Source: Rhynochetos jubatus (lineage: Eukaryota; Chordata; Aves; Eurypygiformes; Rhynochetidae). From it: DNA of 64,000 nt. The stretch is from positions 9,003,501 to 9,067,500 of the forward strand of contig CM050656.1 in assembly GCA_027574665.1 (NCBI GenBank), read 5' to 3'. Below are positions 10,200 to 24,200 of the stretch, one piece after another. The position numbers were made by a program, and so were the translations under genes. Below the pieces are notes generated by a model that was not told the origin of the DNA, did not search any database, and saw only the letters and a list, made by a program, of their open reading frames with translations. Position 1 is the first letter of the stretch. Every line of letters starts with the position of its first letter.

Positions 10200-13100
10200 C
10201 GTGCTCCTCTTGGCAGGCCTTTGCAATGCCAATTATCCCTGGAGCTGTGGGCTTTCTGGTTCTCCAGACCCTAACCCTAACCCTAACCCTAGAAGTTGCC
10301 GACCGCGCTTTCCGGCCACGCCCCCGCCGGGTTCTGGCTAGGAAAGCTGGGGAGGGAGCCATGTCGGTGCAGTGTCGTGCTCCTCTTGGCAGGCCTTTGC
10401 AATGCCAATTATCCCTGGAGCTGTGGGCTTTCTGGTTCTCCAGACCCTAACCCTAACCCTAACCCTAGAAGTTGCCGACCGTGGTTTCCGGCCACGCCCC
10501 CCCCCGCGTTCTGGCTAGGAAAGCTGGGGAGGGAGCCATGTCGGTGCAGTGTCGTGCTCCTCTTGGCAGGCCTTTGCAATCCCAATTATCCCTGCAGCTG
10601 TGGGCTTTCTGGTTCTCCAGACCCTAACCCTAACCCTAACCCTAGAAGTTGCCGACCGTGGTTTCCGGCCACGCCCCCCCCGCGTTCTGGCTAGGAAAGC
10701 TGGGGAGGGAGCCATGTCGGTGCAGTGTCGTGCTCCTCTTGGCAGGCCTTTGCAATGCCAATTATCCCTGGAGCTGTGGGCTTTCTGGTTCTCCAGACCC
10801 TAACCCTAACCCTAACCCTAGAAGTTGCCGACCGTGGTTTCCGGCCACGCCCCCCCCGCGTTCTGGCTAGGAAAGCTGGGGAGGGAGCCATGTCGGTGCA
10901 GTGTCGTGCTCCTCTTGGCAGGCCTTTGCAATGCCAATTATCCCTGGAGCTGTGGGCTTTCTGGTTCTCCAGACCCTAACCCTAACCCTAACCCTAGAAG
11001 TTGCCGACCGCGGTTTCCGGCCACGCCCCCCCCGCGTTCTGGCTAGGAAAGCTGGGGAGGGAGCCATGTCGGTGCAGTGTCGTGCTCCTCCTGGCAGGCC
11101 TTTGCCATCCCAATTATCCCTGGAGCTGTGGGCTTTCTGGTTCTCCAGACCCTAACCCTAACCCTAACCCTAGAAGTTGCTGACCGCGGTTTCCGGCCAC
11201 GCCCCCCCCGCGTCCTTCATAGGAAAGCTGGGGAGGGAGCCATGTCGGTGCAGTGTCGTGCTCCTCTTGGCAGGCCTTTGCAATGCCAATTATCCCTGGA
11301 GCTGTGGGCTTTCTGGTTCTCCAGACCCTAACCCTAACCCTAACCCTAGAAGTTGCCGACCGCGCTTTCCGGCCACGCCCCCCCCGCATTCTGGCTAGGA
11401 AAGCTGGGGAGGGAGCCATGTCGGTGCAGTGTCGTGCTCCTCTTGGCAGGCCTTTACAATCCCAATTATCCCTGGAGCTGTGGGCTTTCTGGTTCTCCAG
11501 ACCCTAACCCTAACCCTAACCCTAGAAGTTGCCGACCGCGGTTTCCGGCCACGCCCCCCCCGCGTTCTGGCTAGGAAAGCTGGGGAGGGAGCCATGTCGG
11601 TGCAGTGTCGTGCTCCTCTTGGCAGGCCTTTGCAATGCCAATTATCCCTGGAGCTGTGGGCTTTCTGGTTCTCCAGACGCTAACCCTAACCCTAACCCTA
11701 GAAGTTGCCGACCGCGCTTTCCGGCCACGCCCCCCCCGCGTTCTTGCTAGGAAAGCTGGGGAGGGAGCCATGTCGGTGCAGTGTCGTGCTCCTCTTGGCA
11801 GGCCTTTGCAATCCCAATTATCCCTGGAGCTGTGGGCTTTCTGGTTCTCCAGACCCTAACCCTAACCCTAACCCTAGAAGTTGCCGACCGCGGTTTCCGG
11901 CCACGCCCCCCCCGCGTTCTGGCTAGGAAAGCTGGGGAGAGAGCCATGTCAGTGCAGTGTCGTGCTCCTCTTGGCAGGCCTTTGCAATGCCAATTATCCC
12001 TGGAGCTGTGGGCTTTCTGGTTCTCCAGACCCTAACGCTAACCCTAACCCTAGAAGTTGCCGACCGCGGTTTCCGGCCACGCCCCCGCCAGGTTCTGGCT
12101 AGGAAAGCTGGGGAGGGAGCCATGTCGGTGCAGTGTCGTGCTCCTCTTGGCAGGCCTTTGCAATGCCAATTATCCCTGGAGCTGTGGGCTTTCTGGTTCT
12201 CCAGACCCTAACCCTAAACCTAACCCTAGAAGTTGCCGACGGCGGTTTCCGGCCACGCCCCCCCCGCGTTCTGGCTAGGAAAGCTGGGGAGAGAGCCATG
12301 TCGGTGCAGTGTCGTGCTCCTCTTGGCAGGCCTTTGCAATGCCAATTATCCCTGGAGCTGTGGGCTTTCTGGTTCTCCAGACCCTAACCCTAACCCTAAC
12401 CCTAGAATTTGCCGACCGCGGTTTCCGGCCACGCCCCCCCCGCGTTCTGGCTAGGAAAGCTGGGGAGGGAGCCATGTCGGTGCAGTGTCGTGCTCCTCTT
12501 GGCAGGCCTTTGCAATCCCAATTATCCCTGGAGCTGTGGGCTTTCTGGTTCTCCAGATCCTAACCCTAACCCTAACCCTAGAAGTTGCCGACCGTGGTTT
12601 CCGGCCACGCCCCCCCCGCGTTCTGGCTAGGAAAGCTGGGGAGGGAGCCATGTCGGTGCAGTGTCGTGCTCCTCTTGGCAGGCCTTTGCAATGCCAATTA
12701 TCCCTGGAGCTGTGGGCTTTCTGGTTCTCCAGACCCTAACCCTAACCCTAACCCTAGAAGTTGCCGACCGCGCTTTCCGGCCACACCCCCGCCGGGTTCT
12801 GGCTAGGAAAGCTGGGGAGGGAGCCATGTCGGTGCAGTGTAGTGCTCCTCTTGGCAGGCCTTTGCAATGCCAATTATCCCTGGAGCTGTGGGCTTTCTGG
12901 TTCTCCAGACCCTAACCCTAACCCTAACCCTAGAAGTTGCCGACCGCGCTTTCCGGCCACGCCCCCCCCGCATTCTGGCTAGGAAAGCTGGGGAGGGAGC
13001 CATGTCGGTGCAGTGTCGTGCTCCTCTTGGCAGGCCTTTGCAATGCCAATTATCCCTGGAGCTGTGGGCTTTCTGGTTCTCCAGACCCTAACCCTAACCC

Positions 13101-16100
13101 TAACCCTAGAAGTTGCCGACCGCGGTTTCCGGCCACGCCCCCCCCGCGTTCTGGCTAGGAAAGCTGGGGAGGGAGCCATGTCGGTGCAGTGTCGTGCTCC
13201 TCTTGGCAGGCCTTTGCAATGCCAATTATCCCTGGAGCTGTGGGCTTTCTGGTTCTCCAGACCCTAACCCTAACCCTAACCCTAGAAGTTGCCGACCGCG
13301 GTTTCCGGCCACGCCCCCCCCGCGTTCTGGCTAGGAAAGCTGGGGAGGGAGCCATGTCGGTGCAGTGTCGTGCTCCTCTTGGCAGGCCTTTGCCATCCCA
13401 ATTATCCCTGGAGCTGTGGGCTTTCTGGTTCTCCAGACCCTAACCCTAACCCTAACCCTAGAAGTTGCCGACCGCGGTTTCCGGCCACGCCCCCCGTGGG
13501 TTCTGGCTAGGAAAGCTGGGGAGGGAGCCATGTCGGTGCAGTGTCGTGCTCCTCTTGGCAGGCCTTTGCAATGCCAATTATCCCTGGAGCTGTGGGCTTT
13601 CTGGTTCTCCAGACCCTAACCCTAACCCTAACCCTAGAAGTTGCCGACGGCGGTTTCCGGCCACGCCCCCCCCGCGTTCTGGCTAGGAAAGCTGGGGAGG
13701 GAGCCATGTCGGTGCAGTGTCGTGCTCCTCTTGGCAGGCCTTTGCAATGCCAATTATCCCTGGAGCTGTGGGCTTTCTGGTTCTCCAGACCCTAACCCTA
13801 ACCCTAACCCTAGAAGTTGCCGACTGCGCTTTCCGGCCACACCCCCGCCGGGTTCTGGCTAGGAAAGCTGGGGAGGGAGCCATGTCGGTGCAGTGTCGTG
13901 CTCCTCTTGGCAGGCCTTTGCAATCCCAATTATCCCTGGAGCTGTGGGCTTTCTGGTTCTCCAGACCCTAACCCTAACCCTAACCCTAGAAGTTGCCGAC
14001 CGCACTTTCCGGCCACGCCCCCCCCGCATTCTGGCTAGGAAAGCTGGGGAGGGAGCCATGTCGGTGCAGTGTCGTGCTCCTCTTGGCAGGCCTTTGCAAT
14101 GCCAATTATCCCTGGAGCTGTGGGCTTTCTGGTTCTCCAGACCCTAACCCTAACCCTAACCCTAGAAGTTGCCGACGGCGGTTTCCGGCCACGCCCCCCC
14201 CGCGTTCTGGCTAGGAAAGCTGGGGAGGGAGCCATGTCGGTGCAGTGTCGTGCTCCTCTTGGCAGGCCTTTGCAATGCCAATTATCCCTGGAGCTGTGGG
14301 CTTTCTGGTTCTCCAGACGCTAACCCTAACCCTAACCCTAGAAGTTGCCGACCGCGGTTTCCGGCCACGCCCCCCCCGCATTCTGGCTAGGAAAGCTGGG
14401 GAGGGAGCCATGTCGGTGCAGTGTCGTGCTCCTCTTGGCAGGCCTTTGCAATCCCAATTATCCCTGGAGCTGTGGGCTTTCTGGTTCTCCAGACCCTAAC
14501 CCTAACCCTAACCCTAGAAGTTGCCGACCGCGGTTTCCGGCCACGCCCCCGCCGGGTTCTGGCTAGGAAACCTGGGGAGAGAGCCATGTCGGTGCAGTGT
14601 CGTGCTCCTCTTGGCAGGCCTTTGCCATCCCAATTATCCCTGGAGCTGTGGGCTTTCTGGTTCTCCAGACCCTAACCCTAACCCTAACCCTAGAAGTTGC
14701 CGACCGCGCTTTCCGGCCACGCCCCCCCCCGCATTCTGGCTAGGAAAGCTGGGGAGGGAGCCATGTCGGTGCAGTGTCGTGCTCCTCTTGGCAGGCCTTT
14801 GCAATGCCAATTATCCCTGGAGCTGTGGGCTTTCTGGTTCTCCAGACCCTAACCCTAACCCTAACCCTAGAAGTTGCCGACCGCGGTTTCCGGCCACGCC
14901 CCCCCCGCGTTCTGGCTAGGAAAGCTGGGGAGGGAGCCATGTCGGTGCAGTGTCGTGCTCCTCTTGGCAGGCCTTTGCAATGCCAATTATCCCTGGAGCT
15001 GTGGGCTTTCTGGTTCTCCAGACCCTAACCCTAACCCTAACCCTAGAAGTTGCCGACCGCGCTTTCCGGCCACGCCCCCGCCGGGTTCTGGCTAGGAAAG
15101 CTGGGGAGGGAGCCATGTCGGTGCAGTGTCGTGCTCCTCTTGGCAGGCCTTTGCAATGCCAATTATCCCTGGAGCTGTGGGCTTTCTGGTTCTCCAGACC
15201 CTAACCCTAACCCTAACCCTAGAAGTTGCCGACCGCGGTTTCCGGCCACGCCCCCCCCGCGTTCTGGCTAGGAAAGCTAGGGAGAGAGCCATGTCGGTGC
15301 AGTGTCGTGCTCCTCTTGGCAGGCCTTTGCCATCCCAATTATCCCTGGAGCTGTGGGCTTTCTGGTTCTCCAGACACTAACCCTAACCCTAACCCTAGAA
15401 GTTGCCGACCGCGGTTTCCGGCCACGCCCCCCCCCGCATTCTGGCTAGGAAAGCTGGGGAGGGAGCCATGTCGGTGCAGTGTCGTGCTCCTCTTGGCAGG
15501 CCTTTGCAATGCCAATTATCCCTGGAGCTGTGGGCTTTCTGGTTCTCCAGACCCTAACCCTAACCCTAACCCTAGAAGTTGCCGACGGCGGTTTCCGGCC
15601 ACGCCCCCCCCGCGTTCTGGCTAGGAAAGCTGGGGAGGGAGCCATGTCGGTGCAGTGTCGTGCTCCTCTTGGCAGGCCTTTGCAATGCCAATTATCCCTG
15701 GAGCTGTGGGCTTTCTGGTTCTCCAGACGCTAACCCTAACCCTAACCCTAGAAGTTGCCGACTGCGATTTCCGGCCACGCCCCCCCCGGGTTCTAGCCGG
15801 GAAAGCTGGGGAGGGAGCCATGTCGGTGCAGTGTCGTGCTCCTCTTGGCAGGCCTTTGCAATGCCAATTATCCCTGGAGCTGTGGGCTTTCTGGTTCTCC
15901 AGACCCTAACCCTAAACCTAACCCTAGAAGTTGCCGACCGCGGTTTCCGGCCACGCCCCCCCCGCGTTCTGGCTAGGAAAGCTGGGGAGGGAGCCATGTC
16001 GGTGCAGTGTCGTGCTCCTCTTGGCAGGCCTTTGCAATGCCAATTATCCCTGGAGCTGTGGGCTTTCTGGTTCTCCAGACGCTAACCCTAACCCTAACCC

Positions 16101-19100
16101 TAGAAGTTGCCGACCGCGGTTTCCGGCCACGCCCCCCCCGCGTTCTGGCTAGGAAAGCTGGGGAGGGAGCCATGTCGGTGCAGTGTCGTGCTCCTCTTGG
16201 CAGGCCTTTGCAATGCCAATTATCCCTGGAGCTGTGGGCTTTCTGGTTCTCCAGACCCTAACCCTAACCCTAACCCTAGAAGTTGCCGACGGCGGTTTCC
16301 GGCCACGCCCCCCCCGCGTTCTGGCTAGGAAAGCTGGGGAGGGAGCCATGTCGGTGCAGTGTCGTGCTCCTCTTGGCAGGCCTTTGCAATCCCAATTATC
16401 CCTGGAGCTGTGGGCTTTCTGGTTCTCCAGACCCTAACCCTAACCCTAACCCTAGAAGTTGCCGACCGCGGTTTCCGGCCACGCCCCCGCCAGGTTCTGG
16501 CTAGGAAAGCTGGGGAGGGAGCCATGTCGGTGCAGTGTCGTGCTCCTCTTGGCAGGCCTTTGCAATGCCAATTATCCCTGGAGCTGTGGGCTTTCTGGTT
16601 CTCCAGACCCTAACCCTAACCCTAACCCTAGAAGTTGCCGACCGCGGTTTCCGGCCACGCCCCCCCTGCGTTCTGGCTAGGAAAGCTGGGGAGGGAGCCA
16701 TGTCGGTGCAGTGTCGTGCTCCTCTTGGCAGGCCTTTGCAATGCAAATTATCCCTGGAGCTGTGGGCTTTCTGGTTCTCCAGACCCTAACCCTAACCCTA
16801 ACCCTAGAAGTTGCCGACCGCGGTTTCCGGCCACGCCCCCCCCGCGTTCTGGCTAGGAAAGCTGGGGAGGGAGCCACGTCGGTGCAGTGTCGTGCTCCTC
16901 TTGGCAGGCCTTTGCAATGCCAATTATCCCTGGAGCTGTGGGCTTTCTGGTTCTCCAGACCCTAACCCTAACCCTAACCCTAGAAGTTGCCGACCGCGGT
17001 TTCTGGCCACGCCCCCCCCGGGTTCTGGCTAGGAAAGCTGGGGAGGGAGCCATGTCGGTGCAGTGTCGTGCTCCTCTTGGCAGGCCTTTGCAATGCCAAT
17101 TATCCCTGGAGCTGTGGGCTTTCTGGTTCTCCAGACCCTAACCCTAAACCTAACCCTAGAATTTGCCGACCGCCGTTTCCAGCCACGCCCCCCCCGCGTT
17201 CTGGCTAGGAAAGCTGGGGAGGGAGCCATGTCGGTGCAGTGTCGTGCTCCTCTTGGCAGGCCTTTGCAATGCCAATTATCCCTGGAGCTGTGGGCTTTCT
17301 GGTTCTCCAGACCCTAACCCTAACCCTAACCCTAGAAGTTGCCGACCGCGGTTTCCGGCCACGCCCCCCCCGCGTTCTGGCTAGGAAAGCTGGGGAGGGA
17401 GCCATGTCGGTGCAGTGTCGTGCTCCTCTTGGCAGGCCTTTGCAATGCCAATTATCCCTGGAGCTGTGGGCTTTCTGGTTCTCCAGACGCTAACCCTAAC
17501 CCTAACCCTAGAAGTTGCCGACGGCGGTTTCCGGCCACGCCCCCCCCGCGTTCTGGCTAGGAATGCTGGGGAGGGAGCCATGTCGGTGCAGTGTCGTCCT
17601 CCTCTTGGCAGGCCTTTGCAATGCCAATTATCCCTGGAGCTGTGGGCTTTCTGGTTCTCCAGACCCTAACCCTAACCCTAACCCTAGAAGTTGCCGACCG
17701 CGGTTTCCGGCCACGCCCCCCCCGCGTTCTGGCTAGGAAAGCTGGGGAGGGAGCCATGTCGGTGCAGTGTCGTGCTCCTCTTGGCAGGCCTTTGCAATGC
17801 CAATTATCCCTGGAGCTGTGGGCTTTCTGGTTCTCCAGACCCTAACCCTAACCCTAACCCTAGAAGTTGCCGACCGCGCTTTCCGGCCACGCCCCCCCCC
17901 CCGCGTTCTGGCTAGGAAAGCTGGGGAGGGAGCCATGTCGGTGCAGTGTCGTGCTCCTCTTGGCAGGCCTTTGCAATGCCAATTATCCCAGGAGCTGTGG
18001 GCTTTCTGGTTCTCCAGACCCTAACCCTAACCCTAACCCTAGAAGTTGCCGACCGCGGTTTCCGGCCACGCCCCCGCCGCGTTCTGGCTAGGAAAGCTGG
18101 GGAGGGAGCCATGTCGGTGCAGTGTCGTGCTCCTCTTGGCAGGCCTTTGCAATGCCAATTATCCCTGGAGCTGTGGGCTTTCTGGTTCTCCAGACCCTAA
18201 CCCTAACCCTAACCCTAGAAGTTGCCGACCGCGGTTTCCGGCCACGCCCCCGCCGGGTTCTGGCTAGGAAAGCTGGGGAGAGAGCCATGTCGGTGCAGTG
18301 TCGTGCTCCTCTTGGCAGGCCTTTGCCATCCCAATTATCCCTGGAGCTGTGGGCTTTCTGGTTCTCCAGACCCTAACCCTAACCCTAACCCTAGAAGTTG
18401 CCGACCGCGCTTTCCGGCCACGCCCCCCCCGCGTTCTGGCTAGGAAAGCTGGGGAGGGAGCCATGTCGGTGCAGTGTCGTGCTCCTCTTGGCAGGCCTTT
18501 GCAATGCCAATTATCCCTGGAGCTGTGGGCTTTCTGGTTCTCCAGACCCTAACCCTAACCCTAACCCTAGAAGTTGCCGACCGCGGTTTCCGGCCACGCC
18601 CCCCCCGCGTTCTGGCTAGGAAAGCTGGGGAGGGAGCCATGTCGGTGCAGTGTCGTGCTCCTCTTGGCAGGCCTTTGCAATGCCAATTATCCCTGGAGCT
18701 GTGGGCTTTCTGGTTCTCCAGACCCTAACCCTAACCCTAACCCTAGAAGTTGCCGACCGCGGTTTCCGGCCACGCCCCCCCCGCATTCTGGCTAGGAAAG
18801 CTGGGGAGGGAGCCATGTCGGTGCAGTGTCGTGCTCCTCTTGGCAGGCCTTTGCAATGCCAATTATCCCTGGAGCTGTGGGCTTTCTGGTTCTCCAGACC
18901 CTAACCCTAATCCTAACCCTAGAAGTTGCCGACCGCGGTTTCCGGCCACGCCCCCCCCGCGTTCTGGCTAGGAAAGCTGTGGAGAGAGCCATGTCGGTGC
19001 AGTGTCGTGCTCCTCTTGGCAGGCCTTTGCAATGCCAATTATCCCTGGAGCTGTGGGCTTTCTGGTTCTCCAGACCCTAACCCTAACCCTAACCCTAGAA

Positions 19101-21227
19101 GTTGCCGACCGCGGTTTCCGGCCACGCCCCCCCCCGCGTTCTGGCTAGGAAAGCTGGGGAGGGAGCCATGTCGGTGCAGTGTCGTGCTCCTCTTGGCAGG
19201 CCTTTGCAATCCCAATTATCCCAGGAGCTGTGGGCTTTCTGGTTCTCCAGACCCTAACCCTAACCCTAACCCTAGAAGTTGCCGACGGCGGTTTCTGGCC
19301 ACGCCCCCCCCCGCGTTCTAGCTAGGAAAGCTGGGGAGGGAGCCATGTCGGTGCAGTGTCGTGCTCCTCTTGGCAGGCCTTTGCAATGCCAATTATCCCT
19401 GGAGCTGTGGGCTTTCTGGTTCTCCAGACCCTAACCCTAACCCTAACCCTAGAAGTTGCCGACCGCGGTTTCCGGCCAAGCCCCCCCCGCGTTCTGGCTA
19501 GGAAAGCTGGGGAGGGAGCCATGTCGGTGCAGTGTCGTGCTCCTCTTGGCAGGCCTTTGCAATGCCAATTATCCCTGGAGCTGTGGGCTTTCTGGTTCTC
19601 CAGACCCTAACCCTAACCCTAACCCTAGAAGTTGCCGACCGCCGTTTCCGGCCACGCCCCCCGTGGGTTCTGGCTAGGAAAGCTGGGGAGGGAGCCATGT
19701 CGGTGCAGTGTCGTGCTCCTCTTGGCAGGCCTTTGCAATGCCAATTATCCCTGGAGCTGTGGGCTTTCTGGTTCTCCAGACCCTAACCCTAACCCTAACC
19801 CTAGAAGTTGCCAACCGCCGTTTCCGGCCACGCCCCCCCCGCGTTCTGGCTAGGAAAGCTGGGGAGGGAGCCATGTCGGTGCAGTGTCGTGCTCCTCTTG
19901 GCAGGCCTTTGCAATGCCAATTATCCCTGGAGCTGTGGGCTTTCTGGTTCTCCAGACCCTAACCCTAACCCTAACCCTAGAAGTTGCCAACCGCCGTTTC
20001 CGGCCACACCCCCCCCCGCGTTCTGGCTAGGAAAGCTGGGGAGGGAGCCATGTCGGTGCAGTGTCGTGCTCCTCTTGGCAGGCCTTTGCAATGCCAATTA
20101 TCCCTGGAGCTGTGGGCTTTCTGGTTCTCCAGACCCTAACCCTAAACCTAACCCTAGAAGTTGCCGACCGCGGTTTCCGGCCACGCCCCCCCCGCGTTCT
20201 GGCTAGGAAAGCTGGGGAGGGAGCCATGTCGGTGCAGTGTCGTGCTCCTCTTGGCAGGCCTTTGCAATGCCAATTATCCCTGGAGCTGTGGGCTTTCTGG
20301 TTCTCCAGACGCTAACCCTAACCCTAACCCTAGAAGTTGCCGACCGCGGTTTCCGGCCACGCCCCCCCCGGGTTCTGGCTAGGAAAGCTGGGGAGGGAGC
20401 CATGTCGGTGCAGTGTCGTGCTCCTCTTGGCAGGCCTTTGCAATGCCAATTATCCCTGGAGCTGTGGGCTTTCTGGTTCTCCAGACCCTAACCCTAACCC
20501 TAACCCTAGAAGTTGCCGACGGCGGTTTCCGGCAACGCCCCCCCCGCGTTCTGGCTAGGAAAGCTGGGGAGGGAGCCATGTCGGTGCAGTGTCGTGCTCC
20601 TCTTGGCAGGCCTTTGCAATCCCAATTATCCCTGGAGCTGTGGGCTTTCTGGTTCTCCAGACCCTAACCCTAACCCTAACCCTAGAAGTTGCCGACCGCG
20701 GTTTCCGGCCACGCCCCCCCCCCGCGTTCTGGCTAGGAAAGCTGGGGAGGGAGCCATGTCGGTGCAGTGTCGTGCTCCTCTTGGCAGGCCTTTGCAATCC
20801 CAATTATCCCTGGAGCTGTGGGCTTTCTGGTTCTCCAGACCCTAACCCTAACCCTAACCCTAGAAGTTGCCGACCGCGGTTTCCGGCCACGCCCCCCCTG
20901 CGTTCTGGCTAGGAAAGCTGGGGAGGGAGCCATGTCGGTGCAGTGTCGTGCTCCTCTTGGCAGGCCTTTGCAATGCCAATTATCCCTGGAGCTGTGGGCT
21001 TTCTGGTTCTCCAGACCCTAACCCTAACCCTAACCCTAGAAGTTGCCGACCGCGGTTTCCGGCCACGCCCCCCCCGCGTTCTGGCTAGGAAAGCTGGGGA
21101 GGGAGCCATGTCGGTGCAGTGTCGTGCTCCTCTTGGCAGGCCTTTGCAATCCCAATTATCCCTGGAGCTGTGGGCTTTCTGGTTCTCCAGACCCTAACCC
21201 TAACCCTAACCCTAGAAGTTGCCGACG
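10200..21227 (+). repeat. Mostly irregular monomer zone with short echoes
   Basis: About 63 units in which variants are mixed without a long collinear period. Shorter echoes are visible: a unit pair with CCACACCCCCGCCGGG followed by CCGCATT at about 12782-12975 recurs 1056 bp later, at about 13838-14031. A CCATCCC-bearing pair at about 14521-14919 recurs about 705 bp (4 units) later. The end of the zone (about 19630-20560, with GCCAACCGCCG and CCGGCAACG) is the template for blocks at about 23510-24440 and 29330-30260. The longest C run, 11 C, is at 17892-17902. No gene is present. Confidence 0.65.
11210..11224 (+). other. Aberrant segment replacing GCGTTCTGGCTAGG
   Basis: This unit reads GCGTCCTTCATAGG where nearly all others read GCGTTCTGGCTAGG; the flanks are normal. 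Five clustered changes at unchanged length suggest a single patch event or a divergent unit rather than scattered mutations. I saw no other copy in the window. Confidence 0.7.
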
Positions 21228-24200
21228 GCGGTTTCCGGCCACGCCCCCCCCGCGTTCTGGCTAGGAAAGCTGGGGAGGGAGCCATGTCGGTGCAGTGTCG
21301 TGCTCCTCTTGGCAGGCCTTTGCAATGCCAATTATCCCTGGAGCTGTGGGCTTTCTGGTTCTCCAGACCCTAACCCTAACCCTAACCCTAGAAGTTGCCG
21401 ACCGCGGTTTCCGGCCACGCCCCCCCCGCGTTCTGGCTAGGAAAGCTGGGGAGGGAGCCATGTCGGTGCAGTGTCGTGCTCCTCTTGGCAGGCCTTTGCA
21501 ATCCCAATTATCCCTGGAGCTGTGGGCTTTCTGGTTCTCCAGACCCTAACCCTAACCCTAACCCTAGAAGTTGCCGACGGCGGTTTCCGGCCACGCCCCC
21601 CCCGCGTTCTGGCTAGGAAAGCTGGGGAGGGAGCCATGTCGGTGCAGTGTCGTGCTCCTCTTGGCAGGCCTTTGCAATGCCAATTATCCCTGGAGCTGTG
21701 GGCTTTCTGGTTCTCCAGACGCTAACCCTAACCCTAACCCTAGAAGTTGCCGACTGCGATTTCCTGCCACGCCCCCCCCCGGGTTCTAGCCGGGAAAGCT
21801 GGGGAGGGAGCCATGTCGGTGCAGTGTCGTGCTCCTCTTGGCAGGCCTTTGCAATGACAATTGTCCCTGGGGCTGTGGGCTTTCTGGTTCTCCAGACCCT
21901 AACCCTAACCCTAACCCTAGAAGTTGCCGACCGCCATTTCCGGCCACGCCCCCCCCGCGTTCTGGCTAGGAAAGCTGGGGAGGGAGCCATGTCGGTGCAG
22001 TGTCGTGCTCCTCTTGGCAGGCCTTTGCAATGCCAATTATCCCTGGAGCTGTGGGCTTTCTGGTTCTCCAGACCCTAACCCTAACCCTAACCCTAGAAGT
22101 TGCCGACCGCGGTTTCCGGCCACGCCCCCCGTGGGTTCTGGCTAGGAAAGCTGGGGAGGGAGCCATGTCGGTGCAGTGTCGTGCTCCTCTTGGCAGGCCT
22201 TTGCAATGCCAATTATCCCTGGAGCTGTGGGCTTTCTGGTTCTCCAGACCCTAACCCTAACCCTAACCCTAGAAGTTGCCGACGGCGGTTTCCGGCCACG
22301 CCCCCCCCGCGTTCTGGCTAGGAAAGCTGGGGAGGGAGCCATGTCGGTGCAGTGTCGTGCTCCTCTTGGCAGGCCTTTGCAATCCCAATTATCCCTGGAG
22401 CTGTGGGCTTTCTGGTTCTCCAGACCCTAACCCTAACCCTAACTCTAGAAGTTGCCGACCGCGGTTTCTGGCCACGCCCCCCCCCGCGTTCTGGCTAGGA
22501 AAGCTGGGGAGGGAGCCATGTCGGTGCAGTGTCGTGCTCCTCTTGGCAGGCCTTTGCAATGCCAATTATCCCTGGAGCTGTGGGCTTTCTGGTTCTCCAG
22601 ACGCTAACCCTAACCCTAACCCTAGAAGTTGCCGACCGCGGTTTCCGGCCACGCCCCCCCCGGGTTCTGGCTAGGAAAGCTGGGGAGGGAGCCATGTCGG
22701 TGCAGTGTCGTGCTCCTCTTGGCAGGCCTTTGCAATGCCAATTATCCCTGGAGCTGTGGGCTTTCTGGTTCTCCAGACCCTAACCCTAACCCTAACCCTA
22801 GAAGTTGCCGACCGCGGTTTCCGGCCACGCCCCCCCCGCGTTCTGGCTAGGAAAGCTAGGGAGAGAGCCATGTCGGTGCAGTGTCGTGCTCCTCTTGGCA
22901 GGCCTTTGCCATCCCAATTATCCCTGGAGCTGTGGGCTTTCTGGTTCTCCAGACCCTAACCCTAACCCTAACCCTAGAAGTTGCCGACTGCGGTTTCCGG
23001 CCACGCCCCCCCCGCGTTCTGGCTAGGAAAGCTGGGGAGGGAGCCATGTCGGTGCAGTGTCGTGCTCCTCTTGGCAGGCCTTTGCAATGCCAATTATCCC
23101 TGGAGCTGTGGGCTTTCTGGTTCTCCAGACGCTAACCCTAACCCTAAACCTAGAAGTTGCCGACTGCGATTTCCGGCCACGCCCCCCGCCGGGTTCTGGC
23201 TAGGAAAGCTGGGGAGGGAGCCATGTCGGTGCAGTGTCGTGCTCCCCTTGGCAGGCCTTTGCAATGACAATTGTCCCTGGAGCTGTGGGCTTTCTGGTTC
23301 TCCAGACCCTAACCCTAACCCTAACCCTAGAAGTTGCCGACCGCCGTTTCCGGCCACGCCCCCCCCGCGTTCTGGCTAGGAAAGCTGGGGAGGGAGCCAT
23401 GTCGGTGCAGTGTCGTGCTCCTCTTGGCAGGCCTTTGCAATGCCAATTATCCCTGGAGCTGTGGGCTTTCTGGTTCTCCAGACCCTAACCCTAACCCTAA
23501 CCCTAGAAGTTGCCGACCGCCGTTTCCGGCCACGCCCCCCGTGGGTTCTGGCTAGGAAAGCTGGGGAGGGAGCCATGTCGGTGCAGTGTCGTGCTCCTCT
23601 TGGCAGGCCTTTGCAATGCCAATTATCCCTGGAGCTGTGGGCTTTCTGGTTCTCCAGACCCTAACCCTAACCCTAACCCTAGAAGTTGCCAACCGCCGTT
23701 TCCGGCCACGCCCCCCCCCGCGTTCTGGCTAGGAAAGCTGGGGAGGGAGCCATGTCGGTGCAGTGTCGTGCTCCTCTTGGCAGGCCTTTGCAATGCCAAT
23801 TATCCCTGGAGCTGTGGGCTTTCTGGTTCTCCAGACCCTAACCCTAACCCTAACTCTAGAAGTTGCCGACCGCTGTTTCTGGCCACGCCCCCCCCCGCGT
23901 TCTGGCTAGGAAAGCTGGGTAGGGAGCCATGTCGGTGCAGTGTCGTGCTCCTCTTGGCAGGCCTTTGCAATGCCAATTATCCCTGGAGCTGTGGGCTTTC
24001 TGGTTCTCCAGACCCTAACCCTAAACCTAACCCTAGAAGTTGCCGACCGCGGTTTCCGGCCACGCCCCCCCCGCGTTCTGGCTAGGAAAGCTGGGGAGGG
24101 AGCCATGTCGGTGCAGTGTCGTGCTCCTCTTGGCAGGCCTTTGCAATGCCAATTATCCCTGGAGCTGTGGGCTTTCTGGTTCTCCAGACGCTAACCCTAA

